Shown here one piece after another: positions 26,744 to 35,860 of a DNA stretch of 64,000 nucleotides. The stretch is from Atrichornis clamosus (Eukaryota; Chordata; Aves; Passeriformes; Menuridae): positions 1-64,000 of the forward strand of contig WBMZ01011561.1 in the NCBI GenBank assembly GCA_013400975.1, in the 5' to 3' direction. Position numbers and translations under genes: made by a program. The notes under the pieces were generated by a model, which was not told the origin of the DNA, did not search any database, and was given only the letters and a program-made list of their open reading frames with translations. Each line of letters begins with the position of its first letter. Positions within the stretch are counted from its first letter, which is position 1.

Positions 26744-26962
26744 TTAAAGCATGTTATTAAGGGCATTGTCCAGGTGCCTCTGAAACATTGTCAGAATAGG
26801 GACACTGACCACCTCTCTGGAAAACCTGTTCCAGTGCTTGACCACCTCTTCAGTAAAGAAATGCTTCCTGATGTCCAGACTTAACTGCCCTTGCTGTGGC
26901 TTTGAATTGTTGCCACATGTCCTGTTACTGGATACCAGGGAAATCAGCATCTCCCTCTTCAC
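26744..26962 (-). pseudogene. Remnant of CR1 ORF2 C-terminus
   Basis: A 72-codon minus-strand frame carries SLDIRKHFFTEEVVKHWNRF and, further on, REVVSVPILTMFQRHLDNAL. This is the standard C-terminal end of the CR1 ORF2 protein. No reverse transcriptase catalytic motif is included because the element is truncated. The open frame survives by chance in a dead copy. Confidence 0.75.
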
Positions 26963-29110
26963 TTGCCCTCCTCAGGGAGCTCTAGAGAGCCATGAGGTCA
27001 CCCGTCTTTTCTCCAAACTAGAGAAAACCTCAACTACTCCTCACAGAACATTCCTTCCAGCCCTTTCATCAGCTTTGTTGCTCTTCTCTGGATCCTAATT
27101 AAAGGATATTTGTGATAAAGGCTTACAAGTAGAGCAGATAGAGGTCTTATCTTTTACTAGACCAGTTGCTAGAAGTGAAACATTAGCTCAGTTGTCAGGC
27201 ACATGAACTCTCCTTTATATCTGAAATAGAAACAAGTAACTTCAAACCTAAAGTCAAGCTGGGAACAAACGTGTCTGTCGGACTACCTTGAAGGAAAAAT
27301 AAGCCAGTAGTGATTTGATGTTACCAGGGAAGTTGATAATGTAATTATTTCCGAGGTAAAATGCAGAGACAATTTGTTCATATCTTGTGCAACATAGAAC
27401 TTAATACCAACAGGTCTCCACCGCTGCCACAGTAAATAACCCCACAATTCATGGATCTCTCATCTGCATGTTGCAAGATGTAAGACATTTCATCCTGGTT
27501 AGCAGTGTCCTCATGGTATCAACAGAGGATAAGCCAAGAAACGACTACACAGTAGGAAGAACTCATGTAACCAATGAAGAGCTGAACTGTGCCAGTGTCA
27601 ATAGGGGAACATTTCTTACTGAACAGTCACTCCCTCTCTCCTGATCCTCAGTGAAGACTTAAAAATCACTCTGAAACGTAGGGTCTGGAGTATTCATGAT
27701 TCAGTTCAGGACCAGAAACAATGAGCTAAATAGAGATTGACTTTTTTGCACAGTATATTCTACTTCCCCTACAATAACAACATAAAATGGCTATCTGTCT
27801 TTCTGTTTCTCATGGGAGGTAATTATCCTGTGTCCCTACTAGCATGCTTTCAGATCTATGCTGATTTCAGAGATGGCTTAACGTAAGTACACCTGGCATT
27901 ATTTACTTAACTTAGGATTTGAAGTTTGAAGTTTGGAAGAGGGAAATGAATGTCCAGTACCTTGTCTAAGTCTTCCATACGTATGATTAGTATGATGACA
28001 GGTGCTATCTCCATTTAAAAGGTTCATCTTCCTTACTACTATAAGTGCATACGTAGGAGAGAAAACTCAAAGCCAAATTGTGAAGATTCATGTCTTCAGT
28101 AAATTTTGACATGAAAGTTCCAGCATGCAGCAACGTAGGTAGTTTATGAAGATGTCTAATCAACAGATAAACACATCTCTGAGATTTTTTTATCCAGGAA
28201 ACCTATTTTTCAATCAATATGTAAGGAATGTGGGGCATTTTTGGAGTTTGTGTGTCTGAAGCTTATCTTTTTCAAAATGTGAGACTTCATGAATCTTCAT
28301 GCTCTCTGTGGCCTTTCTAATTTGTGATTCCTCATATCTCTAACTGGGGAGAGATGGAAAGAGTTGTAATAGGTCTCAGGAACTTTATCTTCAGCCCAAT
28401 GCATAACTAGCAGAGTTAAATGTGCTTAGTAATATATTTGAGCAGGATCCACTAGTTTAAATGGGTGTATATTTTCTGGAACAGTATCACCATGGAAACA
28501 GGAAAAAATCATGGTCTTTGCACAGTCCTTGTCTCTTTGTCCTCTCATATTGAACTCCACAGTAGAAACTTTTAGTTATCTTTATCTCACAACATTTCAC
28601 AGAGTCATTCTGCAAAAAGGAGCAATTAACTCACCAGAAATACCTCTAAGACTTTCAACAAAGCAAGTTTTAGTATTTGGCATCCATAGCTGGCTTTCTA
28701 CAGATATGATATTATCTTTTGACTCCTTTAGAGGAAAATAACAGAAGTTAGGGTTTCTATTTCTCAGATGTAAAAAATCCCCAACTGTTTCAATTTCACA
28801 GTGTATGGATTTTTTTTCTGGAAATTTCTATATCTTGATTATATATGTGAGTTGATCATCAGTGTGTAAAATTTGGAGTAGGTCTTTCTAGATGGTGCTC
28901 TTTCACCCATTTTAGTTGGACCTCATTTGTATTTCTTTGAAAAGATTCCTCACAGAGGCAGAACTTTTTTTACAAAGCTAAAACAAAATAATAGAAACCA
29001 CTTTTCTTATCCGTGTTAGAAAATCTGTATATAAGTAGTCAAATTGCTTCTTTAAATTTCTGTAAGAGTTTTCTGAAGTTTCTTATCCCTTGTGTCTTTA
29101 TTTCCAATTT

Positions 29111-29134
29111 TTTCTCAACTTGTAAGTTGAGAAA
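29111..29134. repeat. Hairpin, 11-bp perfect arms
   Basis: TTTCTCAACTT (29111-29121) is followed by GT and its perfect reverse complement AAGTTGAGAAA (29124-29134). A third partial copy, TTCTCAACTA, follows directly (29135-29144). Confidence 0.8.
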
Positions 29135-30684
29135 TTCTCAACTAAATAAGTACTCTTTAAATTCTCCATCTTACCAATTAGGTTTTTTTTTTTTTAATGT
29201 CTCATTCTCTCTCTTCCAGATTCTTAATATTTCAGAGATGTCAAAACCACAGCTTCATCACTGAGCAAAGACATTTTTTGCATGCTTATTTTGTTTTGTT
29301 TTTAATGTTTGGTTTATACTACAACATCTACTCTTAGTCAGGGACAATACCAAACTTACATTGACAGAAAATAACACTGATCCCAGTAGGACAATGGAAC
29401 TGTCTCCCTGCTTTTTAAGAAACCATAAATGAGACTAGCTAGAAAAATTAAACGGCAAGTAGATCAAGGCAGAATGTAGCTACCTAGGGCTTTTCTGTGT
29501 CAGTTCCTTAATTTCCCCTGCCTCATCAACATTTAGATTTGTTTCCATTAGGTAGTGACTTTTCTCATCTATTGTCAGTCTCCTAGCCCTGAACACAGCT
29601 TTGTTAGCTGTGACTCAATAAATGTTTCTAGCAGCTTCTTCAGATAATTTCAGCTTGTACATGTCCTGTTCTGTGTTATAGGCATCACATTTTCCCTGAT
29701 ACATTGTGAAAGCAAAAGGAAGATCAGTCAGACTACAGGGTATAGTAGGCCCTAAAGAGCAACGGATTCAATATCATTGTTCTTGTGTAATTAATATCAA
29801 GAGCAATTCACTGTGAACAATATGAAAATAAATTTCTCCTCCAAGTTCTGGCTTGGAGGGTGTTTTATTAGATGTTGCACTAACATAAATGAGCGGGACA
29901 TTTTTTTTTTATTGTGTAGTCATTAAATTAACAAGACTGGGTGGTTTAGGAAGCCAATGTTATACGTAAATGGGCATAATAAACAGGTGTTGCTGCCTCA
30001 TTTCATTCTTTGTTTCAGATGGGGTTTTAATGGCAGTTCAGGTTGTTAAGCACTATTTTATGCCACAGAAGATAGCTCAGATAAAAAAAAAAGCCAAACA
30101 CAAGACCCTAAGGATGGCTATTTGAACTGACAGTTCTTTGTTGAAAGAGTCGTTAAGGGCTGAGTTGTATTTAATACTTTTATAGAAATGTGTCAGAGAT
30201 ATGACAATGGACTGTTAGTGCTTGTGCATAGGAATTTGTACTTTATTATCTCTTCCAAGGATCCATTCAGCTTGTACTTAAAGTGTTAGCAAATAAAAGC
30301 TAGGCCATTGGTTTCTGAGGGATGCTGTTGATGGTATTTAAACTGGCCTTTGTATCATCCTCTGAAAACCTCCCCTTTCATACTCCTGTGTACAAATCTC
30401 AGATTCATTCTTTGATGCATTACTGAGGTAAATCTAGAACACTCTCAGTGATCTCCGAGTGTCAGAGCCTCTACTCAGTGAAAGTTCAGGGTAAATTCAC
30501 TGAAGTCATTGGCATTGTTTTGAGTTCCTACTGCTAAAAATTAAAATAAACTTGAAATTAAAATTTAAATTATTAGTAGAAGTAATCTGAAAGAAGTCCC
30601 TTCAGCAGTGTTCCAAATAATTCAAATATATGGCTTTTTTTTTTCACTATTTCATTCACTTTAAACATGCCAAAGAAATCAAAG

Positions 30685-30722
30685 TTCTGTATTTAAATTG
30701 TTGACACAATTTAAATACAGAA
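30685..30722. repeat. Hairpin, 17-bp perfect arms, 4-base loop
   Basis: TTCTGTATTTAAATTGT (30685-30701), loop TGAC (30702-30705), and the perfect reverse complement ACAATTTAAATACAGAA (30706-30722). No mismatch occurs in 17 pairs, and pairing breaks immediately outside at a G/G pair. It is too short for a typical microRNA precursor. It may be a simple fold-back or the trace of a palindrome-forming event. Confidence 0.9.
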
Positions 30723-31562
30723 GTGAGTAAGAAAGCTCTGCAGAATTCATTTTTGCTGACAGAATGCAAATATCTAAACGGAAATGTAAGAAGGACACTG
30801 AAGTTAAAACCTCAGTGCTGATAAAAGACTAGAAACTTAAATGTCCATTGAGGCTGCAGGTCACATTTTACATCTCCTTCCACCATATTCTAGAATTTGT
30901 GGTGGAAAACTTAATGAATGCAATGAATTGTGCAATGGACTTTCAATGGAGTATTACTTACAGTAAAGAAGATCTCAAAAAAAAGAGAAAAAGGAAAAAA
31001 TCCAACTAGGAAATGTCCTGTAGTGATGACAAATATCCTCTTTATTCTACCTTTAGATTTTCTGATGTTTCAAGTATAGTTTTGTACAAATAACTTCAAG
31101 CTACTATAACACAGATGTGCCCTCCTGTTTTAATCTTGCTTGGGTAAAAACATACATGATTGTATGGAGTCTACTGACAAGGAAAGATGAAGGGTGAAGG
31201 AGAGAGATATAAAAATAATATTCTTTGACAGGAATAATGTGAGCCATAGTGTGCACACTTTATAGTGAATCAATTCAGTGAGATTTGTGTCAATTTTATA
31301 ACAGAGTGTGGCCAGCAAACACTGGTTGATGAAAAATAAACTGAATAGAGTTCCTTTACATTGTTTCTTTAATAATGTCCTTTTATAAATTTTCACTGCC
31401 AGTATTTCCTTTCTTGAAGGACAATCTTGAGGATGTGTGATGAAAGATGAAATCTTTATTGTGGCAAGGCAAAAATATAGTTTATCTATGGCACAGTTCA
31501 CCACTTCCAGCAGTAAAGATTTTAAGCCTGACCAACAATGTCCTTCCGTATCTATTGTGTTT

Positions 31563-31975
31563 GTGAGGCAAGGTTTCGGTCGTGGGGAGAATATAGGGAT
31601 GGCTTCTGTGAGAAGCTTCTAGAAGCTTCCCCCATATCCAAGAAAATAATTGCCAACCAGCTCGAAGATGGACCCGCCTGAAATACTGCATCCCATGGTG
31701 GGAACTCATGCTGGAATAGTGTGTGAAGAAATGCAGCTTCGTGGAAGGATTCATATTGGAGAAGTTCATGGAGGACTGCCTCCTGTGGGAGGCACACCAC
31801 GCTGGAGCAGGGAAAGAGTGTGAAGAATCCTCCCCGTGAGGGGGAAGTGGCGGAGACAAAGTGTGATGAACTGACCACAGCCCCCACTCCACATCCCACT
31901 GTGCAGCTGGTGTTGGGAGAAGGCAGAGGAATTGGGGAGTGAAGTTGAGCCTGGGAAGTAAATATGAGGGATTTT
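31563..31975 (+). mobile_element. Internally deleted LTR of an avian ERVL-type endogenous retrovirus
   Basis: The left part, GTGGGGAGAATATAGGGATG GCTTCTGTGAGAAG then CTAGAAGCTTCCCC and AAGATGGACCCGCC, matches the conserved 5' section of a widespread avian ERVL LTR as I remember it. The right part, CGTGGAAGGATTCATATTGG AGAAGTTCATGGAGGACTGC, the CACGCTGGAGCAGGGAAAGA block, TGTGATGAACTGACC and GAAGTTGAGCCTGGGAAG, matches a section much further along the same LTR. The part between is missing, so there is an internal deletion near 31680-31690. LTR termini, primer-binding site and retroviral genes were not found. The minus-strand open frames over this segment are antisense chance frames. Confidence 0.7.
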
Positions 31976-32143
31976 TTTTCAGTGAACATGTCATAAACAT
32001 CTCTTGGAGACAAATCAAAACAAAGCAAAAATTAGATTAGGTCATGTAATCACTGATTATTTCCAGCTCTGCCGATTCTGTCTCATTTATAAGTGCAGCA
32101 GAAATCTATGAGAAATTACTTCTTATGCATTGTGTGGGTTTGA

Positions 32144-32145
32144 TC

Positions 32146-32179
<34 letters not shown>

Positions 32180-32182
32180 TTA
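32144..32182. repeat. (AT)n microsatellite
   Basis: A nearly perfect TA dinucleotide run of about 37 bases, with one AAAT interruption near 32158-32161. It lies about 170 bases beyond the LTR remnant. Confidence 0.9.
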
Positions 32183-32489
32183 GCCATACTTTCAGACGGG
32201 CTTGTATCTTTTCAGATGTGAACTTGAGCCAGAAATTGCTGTAAAATAATGCATTGAATATGTGTGGGAATATGTGTGGAAAAGAGAAATGTTGCTCTGG
32301 GGTGTTTTTGCAACCATGTTGATATTTCTATAAACAAAAAAAATTGCAGAATTTCTGGAGGGGTCTTTTCATGCAAGCCTTTAACATGGAAAGAAAATTT
32401 AAGGTAATTTTATAAGTTCAGAATCTTTCTACTTTTTCAGTGGCAAACGAACTTATAGTTGGTGAAGTCCAGGCTTCCACAAATATCAA

Positions 32490-32925
32490 GGTTTGAGGTT
32501 AACATCAAAATTATGTCAGATTGTTCAGATCTTTTTCAGCCATGTTCTGAATATCTCTAAGTCTGGAAATTTCATAAATTCTCTTGTCCACCTTTCCAAG
32601 AGCTTGACTGCTCTCATAATGAAGAGGTTTTTCCTTATATTTATCTGGAATTTCTTGTGATCCAGCTTGTGTCTTATCTTATATGCATCCATTTGCTAGC
32701 TGAAGGTGACAATAAAATCTCTTTTTAAATTCAGAGAATAATTTAGTTTGGAAGGGACTTCCAGAAGCCTTCTAATCTAACCACCTACTCAAAGCACGTC
32801 TAATTAGGAAAAAAATCCTTATATTTCTTGGAATTTTAATTTCTACTCTTGAACTTCATGGGATTTCTGGCAGTCCACCTCACTAACCTGTTGAGTTCTG
32901 TCTGACAGAATTCAGTTGATGGATT
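32490..32925 (-). mobile_element. Mosaic of old CR1 fragments, minus strand
   Basis: Three blocks resemble minus-oriented CR1. Block one (about 32490-32695) reads CTGAATATCTCTAAGTCTGG and CTCATAATGAAGAGGTTTTT. Block two (32731-32815) returns to the extreme 3' end with TTTAGTTTGGAAGGGACTTC and CTACTCAAAGCACGTC. Block three (about 32848-32920) jumps to a deeper ORF2 region with GAACTTCATGGGATTTCTGG. Because block two repeats 3' sequence after block one, at least two insertions are involved, the second with a large internal deletion. Divergence is high. Confidence 0.6.
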
Positions 32926-34865
32926 TACACATTAACATGCCTCAACTTTATTAAGAAGCATCTAGCTCTTCCCTCCTTATTTAAGGTAATTGTTGTAAGT
33001 ATCTGAATCTAGACAACGTGAAACTCTCTTCTAAAATTGAAAAGCTAATCTTGACTTTATAAAATTGAATGTTTTACCCAACCCAAAATTTCTCCTTAGA
33101 TACTTAGTCTGATCCTTTTAAATCTACCAAAAAAATTGAGAAGGCCTAGTTGCATTTATATTCTACAATTGACATTTAATTTCATTATCTTCCATTTATG
33201 GTTAACGTAATTTGCAAAGATTAACAATGAAAATAAACAAGTAAAAGTGTGATGGATCTCTAATTTAATTGAGTGTTCTCGTATTATGATACTAAAGATA
33301 CAATAAATACAAATGCAAATGTTTAGCATTTAAGATTTTTACCTATTCATACGTATGTACAAAGCTGCATAAAGTATCCAGAGAGTAAAAATTAGGCCCT
33401 CAATATCAGTAAAGGTATTTTTATAAAGGTAATAATGTAGTTAGCACCATGTCATGTAGTCCAATTGAGAGCAGTATTCAAAATTAATGGACTTTGAAGC
33501 GCAGTGGATTAATGCACTCTGTGCATATTACATAAATCTTCCTGTCTGGAATTTCATATGTAATCTAGAACTAGACCAAATGTGAATGGCAGAGGAAGAG
33601 TTTTCAGTCTCTGGGCTGTACTGAAAATTTTACCCTGACATTATTCATAAATGAAATTTATTAACAGGACAGGTTTGTTTAGAATTTAGCAGTGTATCCT
33701 AAGAAAATGCAAATATATAACTAATAGAGTTTTAATGTTTTTCTCATTAGTCTAAGTAAATAAGTCCTTTCATGTGTTTTGTGAAATGTCATCCTAAATG
33801 GTTAGAAGGTTGTAGTTTCAAAAGGAATGTGCTTTAAAATTTTGATTATATGATTATTTTCTGTGCTATTGTCTGTTATCTCTTGACCTTCAAAAAATGG
33901 TCAAAGACTAGAAATCTGTGAATTCTAATCTCAGAAAACCATATAAATGCTCAAAACAAAAATAATGATATCACTTTGGATTTATATAGTTATATGAAAA
34001 AATCAGAATTCAGCATCAAATTTCAATTACTGCTATGGAAAACAATGCAAATCTTATAGAAAAAAATAATTCCTATAAGTAATATAGATTTTTTTTCTCT
34101 AGCATTATTTTATAGTATTAATTTATTTTGATAAATTTAAATGTATCCAAAGATCAGTGATTATTATGAGCTTTTTTGTTTTTATTGTTTCTTTTTAAGA
34201 AGTGAAACTTTTGCCCCAGACTATGAAATGCACATCTATTTTCAGTAGTTTCATTGCTCAACATATTTAGGTACTTATATGGAGAGGTGATAGTCTTCAT
34301 TACTGTCAAAACGAGTATCCATTATAATGCGCTATTTTAGCTTCCCACTTCTGCCCTGGAAATGATCTTCTCTTCAATACCCTGGAGCAAAGCCAACCAT
34401 ACTTGCTTTCTCTGCCAACTAAGATTTTCCTTACACAAGGAGAATTCCCAGGAGTTTTCCTAGCTCAGCATTAAGGTAACAGATCAGTGCAAAGGAGCTG
34501 TACCAGGAGCCAAAGGTTTAGATCAATATAGTTTATATCCCACCACATTACTTTCAATCTTGCTTGCAAATTGTCTTCTCCTTTTTTTTTCTTTTTTCTT
34601 TTTAATTGAGTAAACATGATTTTAAAAAAAATTATTTTAATAGTGGCTGAAGGTTTCAGAATGTTGTTTCATAATGAAGTTCTACTTTAAAAAGTCTTTT
34701 TACATGTTGGAAAAAATTAAATCACTGTATTCAACTCCCAAGAACTGCTCTACAAACACTTCCATGGAAAATTTTTAAGAAAATTTTGCTGTCTGCTGCC
34801 TTCTACTGACAGGATGCTATGCTTCATTCTCCACTACTCTGTTCTTTTCTATACAATTGAAGTCA
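32926..34865. other. Unique AT-rich noncoding stretch, about 1.9 kb
   Basis: No gene or recognised repeat is seen and no open frame of note. The segment 33470-33600 contains homeodomain-type AATTAATGG and GGATTAATGC words in otherwise non-repetitive DNA. Confidence 0.55.
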
Positions 34866-35512
34866 AAGAATCACAGAGTTATTAAGATTGGAAAGACCCT
34901 GTGAGATTACCTAGCCCAGCTTTCTGCAGGACCAGATTCAATGTTAGACTAGGTTTCTCAGGGGTGCACAGAGAACCTCATCAGTGATGGAGATTCCATA
35001 GCCCCTGAGCAATCTGCTTCAGTGCTAAATTACTGTAACTCAAAAGTTATTATAATAATATCCAAACTGAATTTCCCTTTTTGCCTCTTGTATTTTTACC
35101 ATGGACCTCAGAGGTGAGCCTGTCTCTGTTCTCCATTATTATTTTCTTTGCAGTTGCAGACAGCTTCTTTTTAACCCAGCTAAACACTTTCAGATCTCCC
35201 AATCTATCCTCGTACGTCATGTGCTCCAGTCATTGGTCTTCTCGGTGGCTTCTGCTGGACTTTCCTCAGTTTGTGACTCTCCTTCTAGAGGGTACTAAAC
35301 TAGATATAGTACCCTGGATGTGGTCTCGTGGTAGCTGAGTTGGGGGGAATCACCACTTTCCTCAGCTGAAGAAAGTTTCTATTCTTGCCCAAGTCTTTCT
35401 TGGCAGGGCTCTTCTCTATTCATTTATCCTCCAGCCTGTGTTGATATTGGGGATTGCCCTCAACCATATGCAGGATGTTACACTTGGTCTTGTTGAACCT
35501 CATGACATCACC
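34866..35512 (-). mobile_element. Old CR1 LINE, about 650 bp, minus strand
   Basis: The reversed 3' end AGAATCACAGAGTTATTAAG opens the copy. Recognisable blocks follow in the expected order: TCAGTGATGGAGATTCCATA, then ACTAGATATAGTACCCTGGA TGTGGTCTCGTGG. Near the right end come GTGTTGATATTGGGGATTGC and GTTACACTTGGTCTTGTTGA ACCTCATG. It therefore spans from the 3' end well into ORF2. It is strongly diverged with many indels, consistent with an ancient subfamily. The small plus-strand frames over it are antisense to ORF2. Confidence 0.82.
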
Positions 35513-35860
35513 CCTTTAAGGCATTATCCAGTGGGAATATGCCTAACAGTCCTCTGAGAAACTGTAGTTTGATCTCCTGAAGTCCTAAATGATTTTGTTT
35601 TGCTACTCACCTTTAGTTCTCTCAGGATTTTAAATGCTTTGCGCTCAAGGTCGCTGCAGACAACTATCGCATCCCTGAGTAGTGTTACATTTGTTACATT
35701 GCATCCCTGAATTGGTATTACATTTATGAGTAGCAGACCCAGATTCCGTTTGTTTCCCATGCTATGTACAGTTGTGTACAGTAAAAGCTACTCCGTTCAA
35801 CCCAGCAGCGGCTGTGTTAAAAAACTGGAAATTTCTGGGCTTGTTGTGTGACCCTTCTAG
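35513..35860. other. Unclassified segment with internal 24-bp duplication
   Basis: Directly after the old CR1 lies sequence I cannot assign. It contains a near-perfect direct repeat, GCATCCCTGAGTAGTGTTAC ATTT at 35669-35692 and GCATCCCTGAATTGGTATTA CATTT at 35701-35725, set 32 bases apart. It also has the less AT-rich words GCGCTCAAGGTCGCTGCAGA and CCCAGCAGCGGCTGTG. It may be another decayed repeat, for example part of an LTR, or unique DNA. A 78-codon minus-strand frame (35524-35760) crosses it without recognisable family. Confidence 0.35.

Larger units (their letters stand above)
26639..27096 (-). mobile_element. CR1 LINE, about 460 bp, minus strand, with repeat tail
   Basis: After the GAATA repeat come the blocks CCACCTCAGGGCTGACCAAG, AAGCATGTTATTAAGGGCAT and TTCCAGTGCTTGACCACCTC. 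The copy ends near TTGCTCTTCTCTGGATCC. The order matches a CR1 subfamily with this tail type and differs from the other CR1s in the window. The 5' end is truncated within ORF2. Confidence 0.88.
27097..31562. other. Unique AT-rich noncoding stretch, about 4.5 kb
   Basis: No gene is seen. Two hairpin-forming inverted repeats lie here (29111-29134 and 30685-30722). The segment around 29885-30060 is free of repeats and could be a conserved noncoding element. Open frames at 28511-28741 and 29013-29264 (plus) and 31130-31504 (minus) have no recognisable family. Confidence 0.5.

Noticed and set aside
26305..26766. Minus-strand open frame of 153 codons
   Set aside because: It starts in CR1 3' sequence and passes through the GAATA microsatellite (giving a repeated FYSIL pattern) into unique DNA, so it is a chance frame.
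31130..31504. Minus-strand open frame of 124 codons
   Set aside because: Leucine, serine and phenylalanine-rich chance frame with no recognisable features.
31482..32028. Minus-strand open frames of 178 and 158 codons, the longest in the window
   Set aside because: They lie antisense over the ERVL-type LTR remnant in two overlapping registers. The openness follows from the LTR's composition; no domain is recognisable.
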